DNA of 64,000 nt from Acidimicrobiia bacterium (lineage in GTDB: Bacteria > Actinomycetota > Acidimicrobiia > Spongiisociales > UBA5794): assembly GCA_036396535.1 (NCBI GenBank), contig DASWKR010000057.1, positions 62,001 to 126,000 of the forward strand. Reading direction: 5' to 3'. The notes below the pieces were generated by a model that saw only the letters and a program-made list of their open reading frames with translations, was not told where the DNA came from and did not search any database. Both the position numbers and the translations under genes were made by a program. Shown in pieces: positions 1 to 8,158 of this stretch; the first letter of the stretch is position 1; every line of letters begins with the position of its first letter.

Positions 1-657
1 GCATATGCCATGGGCGCAGTGGACGGGGGCGTCGGCCTCGACGACGTCCTCGACCACGTCCGCCGGCTCACCGAGGCGACATCGGTTCCCCTGTCGGTCG
101 ATCTCGAGAACGGCCACGGCGCGGAACCGCATCACACGGCCGTCGCCGTGCTGCGAGCCGCCGATGCCGGAGCCGTAGGCGGATCAATCGAGGACTACGA
201 CCACGAGCGGGGCATCTACGGCCTCGATCTCGCCGTCGAGCGCGTCAGAGCCGCAGTCAACGCCGCCCATAGCCTCTCCTTCCGGTTCACCCTGACAGCG
301 AGGGCGGAGAATCTCATCCGTGGCAAGCCGGACCTCGTCGACACGATCGCCAGGCTCCAGGCGTACGAGGAGGCGGGTGCCGACGTGCTGTACGCGCCGG
401 GTCTCCGTGACGCCGACGAGGTGCGCACGGTGTGCCACGCCGTGTCGAAGCCGGTCAACGTCTTGGCGCACTCGGGGCTCACGGTCGCCGCGATCGCCGA
501 AGCAGGCGCCCGTCGGATCAGCGTCGGCGGGGGCCTGACGTGGGCCGCGGTCGGTGGGCTGCAGCGCGCTGCGATGGAGATCCTCGCCGAGGGCACGTTC
601 GGCGCCTTCGCCGACAGCCCCCAGTACTCGGAGATCAAGGAGTGGCTCGGAGCCTGA
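1..657 (+). CDS. PEP mutase / isocitrate lyase family protein (5' partial)
   Basis: The reading frame is open from the first base, so the N-terminus lies outside the window. What remains is about 218 residues of a TIM-barrel enzyme of the phosphoenolpyruvate mutase/isocitrate lyase superfamily: DLENGHG near residue 36 and SIEDYDH near residue 63 match the metal- and substrate-binding strands of that family. Members cleave or rearrange C-C or C-P bonds of 2-hydroxy- or 2-methyl-carboxylates; the exact substrate cannot be told because the N-terminal catalytic loop is missing from view. The next gene, a luciferase-like oxidoreductase, follows 48 bases downstream on the same strand. Confidence 0.85.
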   Translation, partial: AYAMGAVDGGVGLDDVLDHVRRLTEATSVPLSVDLENGHGAEPHHTAVAVLRAADAGAVGGSIEDYDHERGIYGLDLAVERVRAAVNAAHSLSFRFTLTARAENLIRGKPDLVDTIARLQAYEEAGADVLYAPGLRDADEVRTVCHAVSKPVNVLAHSGLTVAAIAEAGARRISVGGGLTWAAVGGLQRAAMEILAEGTFGAFADSPQYSEIKEWLGA

Positions 658-705
658 TCGCAGCCGGCGACGGTAGCCGGCAGGCGTCGGTAGCCTCGGA
701 AACGC

Positions 706-1527
706 ATGGTCCGATTCGGTATCTCAGTGCCCAACTTCGGCGACCTGGCGAACCCCGGCGTACTCGTCGACCTGGCGGTACGGGCCGAGCCCGCCGGCTG
801 GGACGGGTTCTTCGTTTGGGACCACATCGTGATCGGCGACGGCGTCGCCGTCGGCGATCCCTGGGTGCAGCTCTCTGCGATCGCCCAGGCGACGGAGCGC
901 ATCCTCCTGGGGCCCATGGTCACGCCGCTCCCGAGGAGACGCCCGTGGGTCGTTGCGCGCCAAGCGGCCACACTCGACCACCTGAGCGGCGGCCGGCTCA
1001 TCCTGGGCGTCGGCATCGGCTACCCACCGGAGACCGAGTTCGCAACCTTCGGAGAGCCGACCGGGGACCGGGTGCGAGCCGACATGCTCGACGAGGGCCT
1101 CTCGATCCTCGACGGGATGTGGAGCGGGTCGGCGTTCAGCCATACCGGCGACCACTACACCGTCGCCGAGACGAGGTTCGCCCCGAAGCCGATGCAGCAG
1201 CCGAGGATCCCGATATGGGTCGCCGCCGAGTGGCCGAACCGCAGGCCGCTGCGCCGAGCAGCCCGCTTCGATGGTGCCTTCCCGGTGAAGATGGACTTGT
1301 CGGACTGGACGCCGGACGAGGTGGCTGCGCTCACGACGATGATGCGAGCCGACCGAGGCGACGTGTCGGGCTTCGAGATCGTCGTAGGCGGATCGTTCGA
1401 GGCCGGCAGAGCGTTGGCGGACTCCTACGGCGAGGCCGGGGCCACGTGGTACCTGGCGAGCCCCGATCCCGATGGGACGACGGACGACCTGATGGCGACC
1501 GTCGCCGAGGGTCCCGGAGTGTCGTGA
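706..1527 (+). CDS. LLM class flavin-dependent oxidoreductase
   Basis: A 273-residue luciferase-like monooxygenase. The N-terminus (RFGISVPNFGDLANP) is the first beta strand of the bacterial luciferase barrel, and the central GGRLILGVGIGYPP segment near residue 97 is the characteristic strand-loop of F420- or FMN-dependent members. In actinobacteria most such proteins use F420 or reduced FMN for redox chemistry on small organic substrates, but the cofactor cannot be decided here. It is somewhat short compared with typical members of 300-350 residues; the loss is in the C-terminal part. It probably shares a transcript with the preceding PEP-mutase-like gene. Confidence 0.85.
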   Translation: MVRFGISVPNFGDLANPGVLVDLAVRAEPAGWDGFFVWDHIVIGDGVAVGDPWVQLSAIAQATERILLGPMVTPLPRRRPWVVARQAATLDHLSGGRLILGVGIGYPPETEFATFGEPTGDRVRADMLDEGLSILDGMWSGSAFSHTGDHYTVAETRFAPKPMQQPRIPIWVAAEWPNRRPLRRAARFDGAFPVKMDLSDWTPDEVAALTTMMRADRGDVSGFEIVVGGSFEAGRALADSYGEAGATWYLASPDPDGTTDDLMATVAEGPGVS

Positions 1528-1696
1528 GCGAGAATCGGGATTCGAACCGACCTATCGTTGTAGAGCCATCGCGCCGACTCGTCATACCCAGCGGCAGCCA
1601 CACGACCGAGCATCGGGCCGTGCGGGGCGCGGCGGCGTGACGCGACCGACGGTCCGACCGGCGGCGCACGATCGATCGCGACGCGGCGGCTGACCC

Positions 1697-2989
1697 GTGG
1701 ACCTGTGGCTGCGGATCGGGATGGTGGTGGTGCTGGTGGCGCTGAACGGCGCCCTGGCAGGCAGTGAGATCGCATTGATCTCGCTGCGGGAGCCGCAGAT
1801 CCGACGGCTCGAGGAGCGGGGCAGGACCGGCCAGGTCCTTGCCCGTCTCGCCAGGAACCCGAGTCGCTTCTTCTCCACCGTCCAGATCGGCATCACGCTT
1901 GCGGGATTCCTCGCCTCGGCGGCGGCGGCGGTGACGATCGCCGAGCCCTTGGAACGCAATCTGACGATCTTCGGGACGTGGGCCCGGCCCGTGGCGATCA
2001 TCGTCGTCACTCTCGTGCTCGTGCTGTTCACGCTCGTGTTCGGCGAGATCGCCCCCAAGCGGATCGCGCTGCAGCGGAGCGAGCAGTGGGCCATTGCGGT
2101 CGCGCTCCCGCTGCACTACCTGGCTGCCGCGTTCCGGCCCGTGGTTTGGCTGCTCGGCGCGTCATCGGACCTGATCGTCAGGCTGGCGGGCGGAGACCCC
2201 GACCCTGAGAGGCGTGCCATCGATCTCGAGGAGCTGAAGGACTCGATCCTCTTCGAGCACGACCTCGCCGCCGATCACCAAGACGTCATCGTCGGGGCGC
2301 TCGAAGTGGCGGAGCGAATCCTGCGCGAGGTGAGCGTGCCTCGGCCGGAGGTCTTCGTCCTCGACGCAGACTCGTCGTGCAGCAGTGCGCTCGACGACCT
2401 GGTCGCCTCGCGCCACTCGCGGGCGCCCGTCGCTCCGGGCCGTGCCCTCGACCTGGCCGTCGGCGTCGTTCACGTGCGCGATCTCGTGATCGCCGCCGAG
2501 CGGCCGCGTGTCACAGACGTCGCCGTCGAAGCGCCCATGTTCCCCGAGACCCTCCCCGCCCTCGAGGCGCTCCGCAGACTGCAGGCCACCAGGCAGCAAA
2601 TGGCGCTAGTCGTCGACGAGCACGGCGGCATCGACGGCATCGTCACCGTCGAGGACCTCGTCGAGGAGGTGGTCGGTGAGATCTACGACGAGACGGACCG
2701 CGACATCGTCTCCGCCACGAAGGCGGAGGACGGCTCGATCGTGGTTCCGGGGCGATTCCCGATCCACGACCTCGTCGATCTCGGCGTCGAAGCGCCGGAA
2801 GGCGAATACACGACCGTGGCCGGACTCGTCGTCGATCTGCTCGGTGCGATACCGGTCGATGCTGGGGAAACCGTCCGCATCCCCGGATGGGAGCTGACAG
2901 TGCTCATCGTGAGGAGAAACGCCATCCGATCGGTGAAGCTCACTCCGGCCCGGCCTTCGACGGCGGAGCCCAGTCAGCCGTCGAAGTAG
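1697..2989 (+). CDS. CNNM/HlyC-CorC family membrane protein with CBS domains
   Basis: A 430-residue hemolysin-C/CorC-type protein with GTG start. The N-terminal 140 or so residues hold the DUF21/CNNM transmembrane domain (hydrophobic segments at about 3-23, 60-80, 93-115 and 130-150), including the EIAPKR motif. A CBS pair follows at roughly 200-330, with the typical [11 protein letters not shown] and [15 protein letters not shown] signatures, and the CorC_HlyC C-terminal domain occupies about 345-425. The family is linked to Mg2+/Co2+ homeostasis, with the CBS pair sensing adenine nucleotides. The gene meets the convergent TetR gene tail-to-tail with a 16-base overlap. Confidence 0.9.
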   Translation: MDLWLRIGMVVVLVALNGALAGSEIALISLREPQIRRLEERGRTGQVLARLARNPSRFFSTVQIGITLAGFLASAAAAVTIAEPLERNLTIFGTWARPVAIIVVTLVLVLFTLVFGEIAPKRIALQRSEQWAIAVALPLHYLAAAFRPVVWLLGASSDLIVRLAGGDPDPERRAIDLEELKDSILFEHDLAADHQDVIVGALEVAERILREVSVPRPEVFVLDADSSCSSALDDLVASRHSRAPVAPGRALDLAVGVVHVRDLVIAAERPRVTDVAVEAPMFPETLPALEALRRLQATRQQMALVVDEHGGIDGIVTVEDLVEEVVGEIYDETDRDIVSATKAEDGSIVVPGRFPIHDLVDLGVEAPEGEYTTVAGLVVDLLGAIPVDAGETVRIPGWELTVLIVRRNAIRSVKLTPARPSTAEPSQPSK

Positions 2990-3552
2990 CTCTGGAGGCG
3001 GGGACCGACGAGCACGACGAGCTCTTCGACCGTTGCGGCTCGGAGCGGCTCGATGCCGACCACGTACCGCAGCACCGCCACCCCGACGAGGTGGGCCGCC
3101 GCCAGCGCCACCCGCACCTCGGCGTCCTCGATGTCCATGGCGGCGGCGATGCGGACGAGCAGTGCCGTGCCGACGAACTCCCGCAACGCGTCCGCTCCGT
3201 GCTCGGTGGTGAGCGCCCCCCTGAGGAGCGCCAGCAAGGCGTCGCGAGTTGGCTGGCTCTCCCATGCGGACATGAACAGCCGGACGGCCCCCTCGCCTGC
3301 CCGCTCGAGCCCGTGCTGCATGATGATCCCTGCCGCATCCGCCGGCCTGAACGGCAGAGCGATGGACTCGGCGAACAAGTCCTCCTTCGACCCGAAGTAG
3401 TGGTGCACGAGCGCGGGGTCGACACCCGCATCAGAGGCGATGGCGCGGATCGTGGCGGCGTGGAAACCGTTGGCTGCGAAGGCAGAGCGAGCAGCGGTGA
3501 GGATCGCCCGGCGCGCCCCGGAGTCGCCGGGCCGGCGACCCGTCCGGCTCAT
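2974..3552 (-). CDS. TetR family transcriptional repressor of the adjacent ABC exporter
   Basis: A 192-residue TetR-type regulator. Residues 15-60 form the DNA-binding helix-turn-helix with the family motifs AAFANGFHAATIRAIASDAGV and VHHYFGSKEDLF; the rest is a helical ligand-binding domain. The ATG at 3552 overlaps the stop of the upstream ATPase gene (ATGA), so it is the last cistron of the exporter operon. Much longer open frames upstream belong to the ATPase region and are rejected. A 16-bp palindrome at 6245-6260 in front of the first gene of the operon is the likely operator, suggesting autoregulation and induction by an exported compound. Confidence 0.92.
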   Translation of the reverse strand: MSRTGRRPGDSGARRAILTAARSAFAANGFHAATIRAIASDAGVDPALVHHYFGSKEDLFAESIALPFRPADAAGIIMQHGLERAGEGAVRLFMSAWESQPTRDALLALLRGALTTEHGADALREFVGTALLVRIAAAMDIEDAEVRVALAAAHLVGVAVLRYVVGIEPLRAATVEELVVLVGPRLQSYFDG

Positions 3553-4406
3553 GTCGCGATGATGGCGACGAAGGCCTCTTCGAGCGTTGCCGGGGAGTCG
3601 ACGACGGAGCCGCCCAGGCCCGATGAGGCCAGCAGGTCGGCGACCTCCTCGAGCGTGGCACCGGGTACGCGGAGCCGCCGGCCGGCCGGGAGCACCGGTA
3701 ACCGGCGATGCTCGAGGATGCCGAGGACGGCAGGCACGTCGTCCGTGTCGATCTCGACGCTCCTCACCCCGGACGTGATGTCGTCCACCGAGCCCGTCGC
3801 CACAGATCTCCCTGCGGCGAGCATGACGAGCCGATCGCATTGCTCCGCCTCGTCCATGTGGTGCGTGGTGACGAGAACCGCGGCGCCCTCCTCGGCCACG
3901 GAATGGATCGTCTCCCAGAGGTCGGCCCGGGCGAGCGGGCCGACGCCGGACGTCGGCTCGTCGAGCACGAGCAACCGGGGGAGGTGCGAAAGGGCCGCTG
4001 CGAACGCGACACGCCTCTGAAGGCCGAGCGACAGCTCGTCGACCAGAGTGTCGCTCACCAGCGCCAGGTCGGTCGCCAGCGCCGGGGGATCGACGCCGAA
4101 CGCCGCTGACGTGAACCGCAGGTTCTCGGCCACGGTGAGGTCGCCGTAGAGGCCGAGACCTTGAGGGACATAGCCGAGCATGCGGCGCCCTTGTCGGGTC
4201 GGCGGCCCGCCGAACAGGCGCACCGAGCCCGCCGACACTGCCAGCAAGCCGAGCAACATGCGGATCAGCGTCGTCTTGCCGGCGCCGTTGGCTCCGAGCA
4301 GACCTACGACCTCGCCGGGATGGACCGACAGATCGACACCATCGACGACCGTGGCATCCGCGAACCGCTTCGTGACGCCGGCCGTCTCGGCGAGCGGCGC
4401 GCTCAC
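3549..4406 (-). CDS. ABC transporter ATP-binding protein (drug/lipid exporter type), second ATPase
   Basis: A 285-residue nucleotide-binding subunit starting at GTG 4406, which overlaps the stop of the preceding ATPase gene as GTGA. Walker A is GANGAGKTT near residue 40, Walker B is LLVLDEPTSG near 155, and the H-loop histidines follow in VTTHHMDEAE. The signature LSLGLQRR is a relaxed form of LSGGQ, and the D-loop reads GVGP rather than GLDP. The C-terminal about 60 residues form a small regulatory domain typical of DrrA/CcmA-like exporters. It likely forms a heterodimer with the adjacent ATPase to drive the single ABC-2 permease. Confidence 0.9.
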   Translation of the reverse strand: MSAPLAETAGVTKRFADATVVDGVDLSVHPGEVVGLLGANGAGKTTLIRMLLGLLAVSAGSVRLFGGPPTRQGRRMLGYVPQGLGLYGDLTVAENLRFTSAAFGVDPPALATDLALVSDTLVDELSLGLQRRVAFAAALSHLPRLLVLDEPTSGVGPLARADLWETIHSVAEEGAAVLVTTHHMDEAEQCDRLVMLAAGRSVATGSVDDITSGVRSVEIDTDDVPAVLGILEHRRLPVLPAGRRLRVPGATLEEVADLLASSGLGGSVVDSPATLEEAFVAIIAT

Positions 4407-5218
4407 GAGGAGGTTTCCCGGCGCGCCGAGGCAGCAGCGGTGACGACGTCCTCGAGGTCGACCGTCCCGGCCGACGCACCTTCCGGTGCTCCCCCCTGCC
4501 GGACCCACACCCTCCAAACCCTGCCTCGCCGCCAAGCGACGCTGCCTTCGGGGCGGGAAGATGTCGTGTACATGGCACCGGGGAATGACGCCCGGATCGA
4601 CTCGGCAGTGCCCGCAACCAGCACCTTCCCTTCGTCGAGAACCACAACTCGTGCGGCACGCTCGGCTTCGTCGAGGTATGTCGTCGTCACCGCCACCGCC
4701 GCTCCTTCGGCTGCCGCCCTGGCGAGCAGGCGCCAGACATCTGCCCGGCTCAGGGGGTCGAGGCCGGTCGTCGGCTCGTCGAGGACGACGAGCTCCGGTC
4801 GAGGCAGCATCGCCATCGCCACCGCCAGCTTCTGGCGCATCCCGCCCGACAGGCGGCCGGCGAGGCGATCAGTCGCCCCGCTCAGGCCCGTCACCTCGAC
4901 GAGCGAATCGATGCGCCCCCTGGCCTGGCGACCCATGCGATGGGCTGTCGCGACGAAGTCGAGGTTCTCCGCAACCGTGAGGTCCGCCCATGTGCCCGCA
5001 GCTTCCGGCTGGTATCCGATGCCGCGCCGGTCGGGGCGCCTCACCCGCCCGGCGGTCGGGCGGGCAAGCCCCACGAGGGCCCTGGTGCAGGTGGTCTTCC
5101 CGGCCCCGTCGGCGCCCACGATCACAACGGTCTCGGCCGGTGCCACGTCGAGGTCGACATCTTCGATCGTCGGTCCGGATGCGGTGTCGATGGTCACCGA
5201 GTCGAGCCCGTAGCTCAT
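4403..5218 (-). CDS. ABC transporter ATP-binding protein (drug/lipid exporter type), first ATPase
   Basis: A 271-residue ATPase with start ATG at 5218 overlapping the permease stop (ATGA). Walker A is GADGAGKTT near residue 38, the signature LSGGMRQKLAVAMAML lies near 125, and Walker B is LVVLDEPTTGLD. The H-loop histidine is not evident: the segment after Walker B reads VAVTTTYLDEAE, with threonine-tyrosine where TTH is usual. This partner may therefore be catalytically weakened while the second ATPase keeps its histidine, as in asymmetric ABC heterodimers. Open sequence upstream of 5218 has no support as coding because it lies in the permease gene. Confidence 0.9.
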   Translation of the reverse strand: MSYGLDSVTIDTASGPTIEDVDLDVAPAETVVIVGADGAGKTTCTRALVGLARPTAGRVRRPDRRGIGYQPEAAGTWADLTVAENLDFVATAHRMGRQARGRIDSLVEVTGLSGATDRLAGRLSGGMRQKLAVAMAMLPRPELVVLDEPTTGLDPLSRADVWRLLARAAAEGAAVAVTTTYLDEAERAARVVVLDEGKVLVAGTAESIRASFPGAMYTTSSRPEGSVAWRRGRVWRVWVRQGGAPEGASAGTVDLEDVVTAAASARRETSS

Positions 5219-6228
5219 CCACCCTCCCCGGCTGGGACGAGTACCGACCGGAAGCGGAGTATCGCCAGCACGAAGACGACGAGACCGAGCACGCCGAGGA
5301 GGACCATCGCCTGAGCGACTGCCGCCAATGGGGCGGCCTTGAGCATCACGTCGCGGGCGATCTGGTTGAAGTACGTCAATGGGAGCAGGTAGCCGATCCA
5401 CCTGACGCCGGCGGCCATGGAGTCGAGCGGGAAGATGATTCCACTGAGCAGCACCTGCGGGAGGAGCGTCATGATGGCGAGCTGGATCGCCTGACCCTGG
5501 TTCTCGGACACTGTCGAGATCAGAACCCCTACCCCGAGTGTGACGAACAGGAACAGGACGGCGCCGAGCGCCAGTAGCAGCACTGAGCCCGTGAAGGGCA
5601 CGTCGAACAGGAACGAGCCGACGGCCAGCACGAGGATCAGATCGAGCGATGCCACGAGGAAGTACGGCGCGATCTTCCCCAGGAACACGTCACGGGGCCG
5701 GAACGGCATGACGGCGAGCTGCTCGAGTGTTCCGCTCTGACGCTCTCGGACCACGCCGAGGCTCGTCACGAGCGACCCGATGAAGATGAGGATCAGGCCG
5801 CCCAAGCCCGGGACCAGCACAGCGGACGTGTCGAGCTCGGGGTTGAACAACACGTCCACCTCGATCGGGATGCCTTGCCGGCCGGCCGAGGTGAGCACCT
5901 GGACGGCGGCACGAGCCGTGAAGAGATGGGCGCCGTCGACGCTGGCGACCGGCGGGTCTTCGGCCGTGTCGATCACCACGTCGGCCTCACCGTGCCGGAG
6001 CGCCTCCACAGGCGCACGCTCGACCGGGACGACGTGAAACGGCTCGGGCAGTCGATCTGCCACGGCATCGGCGCCGGGTCCGGTGACGCCGACGTCGATT
6101 GTCGCCACATCGAAGCTCGCCGCGTATCCGAACACGACGAGCAGGATCACCGGCATCACGATCATCATCGCCAGCGTGCGGCGATCCCTGCGCACCTGGC
6201 GCAGCTCCTTCATCACCATCGCCCACAT
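5215..6228 (-). CDS. ABC-2 type exporter permease
   Basis: A 337-residue integral membrane protein, first gene of the exporter operon. A short cytoplasmic N-terminus (KELRQVRRDRRTL) leads into TM1 at about 18-40, a large external loop of about 130 residues follows, then five hydrophobic helices from about 175 to 330; this is the classical ABC2_membrane layout of drug and lipid exporters. The ATG at 6228 is chosen because a palindromic operator and likely promoter lie immediately upstream at 6245-6275, which excludes longer starts. Two ATPases and a TetR gene follow with overlapping ends, so all four are probably one transcript. Confidence 0.92.
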   Translation of the reverse strand: MWAMVMKELRQVRRDRRTLAMMIVMPVILLVVFGYAASFDVATIDVGVTGPGADAVADRLPEPFHVVPVERAPVEALRHGEADVVIDTAEDPPVASVDGAHLFTARAAVQVLTSAGRQGIPIEVDVLFNPELDTSAVLVPGLGGLILIFIGSLVTSLGVVRERQSGTLEQLAVMPFRPRDVFLGKIAPYFLVASLDLILVLAVGSFLFDVPFTGSVLLLALGAVLFLFVTLGVGVLISTVSENQGQAIQLAIMTLLPQVLLSGIIFPLDSMAAGVRWIGYLLPLTYFNQIARDVMLKAAPLAAVAQAMVLLGVLGLVVFVLAILRFRSVLVPAGEGG

Positions 6229-6244
6229 GTCACAGCCCCCCGAT

Positions 6245-6260
6245 TTCAACGGTCGTTGAA
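6245..6260 (-). promoter_or_regulatory. Palindromic TetR operator in front of the ABC exporter operon
   Basis: TTCAACG-GT-CGTTGAA is a perfect 7-bp inverted repeat with a 2-bp centre, 16 bases upstream of the permease start codon. Just upstream, on the minus strand, TACGAT and TAGAAT are possible -10 hexamers, so a bound repressor would cover the transcription start. Since the operon ends in a TetR gene, this is the probable autoregulatory site. Confidence 0.7.
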
Positions 6261-6301
6261 TTCTATCGTAGGCCAGCCGGGCTGCAAGCCGCGGTAGTGG
6301 T

Positions 6302-6616
6302 TCAGCTTGACGAGTGAGGGGGCGGGTTCTGAAGATCGGCCCAATCGAGGATTGACCAGGCCCGGAGTAGACCTTCCTCGGGTAGAAGTCCGAATACGAC
6401 TTGGACAAACTCCGTCACGGGATAGACGTAGGCCCGACCGTCAACATCGCCTCCCAGGTACTCCGTGAGGTTGCCTAGTTGATATGGGTCACGGGCGATG
6501 TGGCCTAGCGCTGCCTCGACGGCCCCGCGGTGCTCAGGGTGGCGAGCCAGGAAGGGCTCAATAATCTCTTCCAGAGAGAATCGGAGCCATTCGTGCGGTC
6601 CCTGGACCGCTGTCAC
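6302..6616 (-). CDS. Hypothetical protein, second of an overlapping pair
   Basis: I do not recognise this 104-residue protein. It is soluble, with no signal peptide or membrane helix, and is mostly predicted helical with many acidic residues and aromatic side chains (HEWLRFSLEEIIEPFL at the start, FVQVVFGLLPEEGLLRAW near residue 72). Its ATG overlaps the stop of the preceding small gene by four bases, so the two are almost certainly cotranscribed and may act together. Base composition of this stretch is lower in GC than the neighbouring exporter operon, and it sits at the edge of an accessory island with a transposase fossil. Confidence 0.65.
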   Translation of the reverse strand: MTAVQGPHEWLRFSLEEIIEPFLARHPEHRGAVEAALGHIARDPYQLGNLTEYLGGDVDGRAYVYPVTEFVQVVFGLLPEEGLLRAWSILDWADLQNPPPHSSS

Positions 6617-6915
6617 CGGCCCGCTTCGAGACGCGCCCTCGTGTCCGGATCCAGTCCACGGTACAACTCTCCAGACTTCGTCGCCGCCACGTTCTTCTCC
6701 ACATCCGCGACGAAGTCTGGGTGCCCACGGAGTACCGCCGTGGCGATCCAGTTGTTGATGAGGCTTCGCACTTCCTCGATAGACACGACGTCTCGCCCTC
6801 GGATGGCAGTTATCTGACCGACGATGACTTGCCAGTCGTCGTCTGTCAGATTGTCGAGCATGTTATGCGAACTCGGGACGGGGGAAGTGACCGCAGCAGA
6901 TCGGTCGGTGGACAT
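6613..6915 (-). CDS. Hypothetical protein, first of an overlapping pair
   Basis: A 100-residue soluble protein of unknown function. The N-terminal 20 residues are low complexity (Ser, Thr, Pro), followed by a helical segment with LTDDDWQVIVGQI near residue 24 and VEEVRS-type helices later. The next gene overlaps its stop codon (ATGA at 6613-6616). The two short proteins could be a small toxin-antitoxin-like or regulatory pair, but no motif supports a specific assignment, so no function is given. Confidence 0.65.
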   Translation of the reverse strand: MSTDRSAAVTSPVPSSHNMLDNLTDDDWQVIVGQITAIRGRDVVSIEEVRSLINNWIATAVLRGHPDFVADVEKNVAATKSGELYRGLDPDTRARLEAGR

Positions 6916-6998
6916 CGGCGAGAACCTTCCTCACTCATCGGTGGCCTCTGTTGAGTGTAGGGATGCCCCGCGACAGATTGTGTCGTTGCTGCTAGTCG

Positions 6999-7405
6999 CT
7001 AATCGAGCAAGTGTGCAATGTTCCACGTCGTCCAGGGGTGCTCAGCCAGATCGGCGGGCGTGCGCCAGGTTCTCGACCTTCTTCGAGATGCCGTTCGTCA
7101 ACCGGGTGCAGCGGCGCATCCCCATCCTCATGGTGAGGTTCTGCCGTTCGACGTAGATGGTGGAGATCCGGTCGGGGCCGGAGTCGCCCATGAACGCCCG
7201 AACCTCGAATGCCGGTCACATGGGATGGCGAGTAGCGGCGCTGCTCACTCTCACTCTGAGCGCCGTGCAACTTCGCCGAGGTCGACCCGGAGCTTCGTCA
7301 CAGTGTTCTTCGCGGCACCCGTCACGCGACGGTCGAACGGATACTCATGCCTTCCGTGAGACATCCGATGACTTGCGCCCTTCGTTCCGTACTCAACCTG
7401 TTCAT
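6999..7405 (-). pseudogene. Decayed IS1-like family transposase
   Basis: Fragments of one transposase lie in order on the minus strand but in different frames. From ATG 7405 the N-terminal helix-turn-helix reads MNRLSTERRAQVIGCLTEGM and then, after a frameshift, TGAAKNTVTKLRVDLGEV. The catalytic core is missing. Then RYSP appears, followed after another shift by [20 protein letters not shown] and [17 protein letters not shown], which is the signature end of IS1-like transposases. A further internal deletion joins this to the C-terminus [16 protein letters not shown], ending at TAG 6999. I infer an old insertion sequence that has lost its centre and collected frameshifts; no terminal repeats were identified. 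Confidence 0.85.
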
Positions 7406-7491
7406 CATGACCTGATGCCTGACCGAGTACGCAAAGTCAAGTCATGATTGACGCCGCGCGCCGCGTGTGGGAGAATCAGAAACGACGGACG

Positions 7492-7576
7492 CGGTAGGCA
7501 GCGGACTCGAACCGCACACCCCGAGGGGTGCCCGTGGGATCTTACAGCTGGACCACTCCTAGTGGCTTTACCTACC
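7492..7576 (-). tRNA. Class II tRNA-like sequence, anticodon unassigned, possibly a pseudogene
   Basis: On the minus strand a 7-bp acceptor stem pairs GGTAGGT with GCCTACC. The T-arm has loop TTCGAGT flanked by GCGG and CCGC, and a long variable arm pairs CACCCC with GGGGTG around a 2-base loop. The D region can form CCAC-GTGG. Total length of about 85 bases and the long variable arm fit Leu, Ser or Tyr tRNAs. However no normal 5-bp anticodon stem with a 7-base loop forms around CTGTAAGATC, so I cannot assign an anticodon (GTA and AAG are the only candidates with a preceding T). The 3' CCA is not encoded. It may be a decayed or element-borne divergent tRNA. Confidence 0.45.
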
Positions 7577-7586
7577 GAACGAGTGT

Positions 7587-7611
7587 GGCAGGGGTCAAGC
7601 CGACCCCTGCC
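7587..7611 (-). terminator. Strong hairpin at the end of the winged-helix-like gene
   Basis: GGCAGGGGTC and GACCCCTGCC form a perfect 10-bp stem around a 5-base loop. The stop codon of the gene at 7595-8152 lies inside it and the tRNA-like sequence begins 11 bases further on. There is no T-run, so it may act as a terminator or as a processing signal between the two. Confidence 0.55.
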
Positions 7612-8152
7612 ACCTCGCCTTTCCGAGCCCTCCGGCGACACCCGACTGGTTGACGGGCTCTCCATCGGGTTTGGAAACCTCAGCTTCTACGGAATCGGTG
7701 ACTTCGATCATGTCTGCCACGACGCGGTATTCGCCACGATCGACGTTCTCGACCACACCCTCGTTCGCGAGATGGTGTAGCGCAGATCGAATCGAGGCGC
7801 GAAGGTTCTTGACGCCGATTCCCGGTCGAAACTCAAGTGCGCTCTCCAGCGCATCGAGCGTCCAGACCTGCGGACTCGATCCGACAAGGTCGCGAACGGC
7901 GTCCTTGACCGACACTCGCGTCGAGAGCTCGAAGTCAGCGACCTCGGGCGGGATGTGGTACGGCGCCATCGCAGCCTTCTCACTCAATTCGGCTGCGACC
8001 TCCGAAATGGAGGGTGGGGACTCGCCGGTCAAGACACTGAACGCCCGTTCCAGTCGTAGAAGCTCGTCACCCTGCGGACCGGTGAGCCATGCACGGATGA
8101 TGGCCTTACGGCTCTCCAGTATCGACCTGGCGATCTCTGCTGAGTTCAACAT
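7595..8152 (-). CDS. Hypothetical protein with winged-helix-like C-terminal half
   Basis: A 185-residue soluble protein starting at ATG 8152 (MLNSAEIARS). This start is chosen because a good promoter places transcription initiation at or next to this ATG; a TTG further upstream lies inside the -35 box. The N-terminal half is helical. The region at about 80-150 (VWTLDALESAL, IRSALHHLANEGVVENVDRG, EYRV) looks like a winged helix with a recognition helix and wing, as found in many small DNA-binding proteins and in immunity or restriction-associated genes. The C-terminal 30 residues are low complexity. Function is unknown; it belongs to the accessory island. Confidence 0.7.
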   Translation of the reverse strand: MLNSAEIARSILESRKAIIRAWLTGPQGDELLRLERAFSVLTGESPPSISEVAAELSEKAAMAPYHIPPEVADFELSTRVSVKDAVRDLVGSSPQVWTLDALESALEFRPGIGVKNLRASIRSALHHLANEGVVENVDRGEYRVVADMIEVTDSVEAEVSKPDGEPVNQSGVAGGLGKARWQGSA

Positions 8153-8158
8153 CCAGGA

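Noticed and set aside
1530-1600. Possible tRNA on the minus strand: GGTTCGAAT-type T-loop with short flanking pairs and a D-arm-like GAGTC/GGCTC.
   Set aside because: No matching 7-bp acceptor stem and no proper anticodon arm could be found, so this is a chance match or a very degraded remnant.
2974-4659. A 561-residue frame ending in the TetR protein.
   Set aside because: Only the last 192 residues match a protein family and they start at an ATG overlapping the upstream ATPase stop; the rest is the ATPase gene in another frame.
7018-7447. Several short plus-strand frames across the transposase remnant.
   Set aside because: Their translations have no domain match, whereas the minus strand yields recognisable transposase fragments in order.
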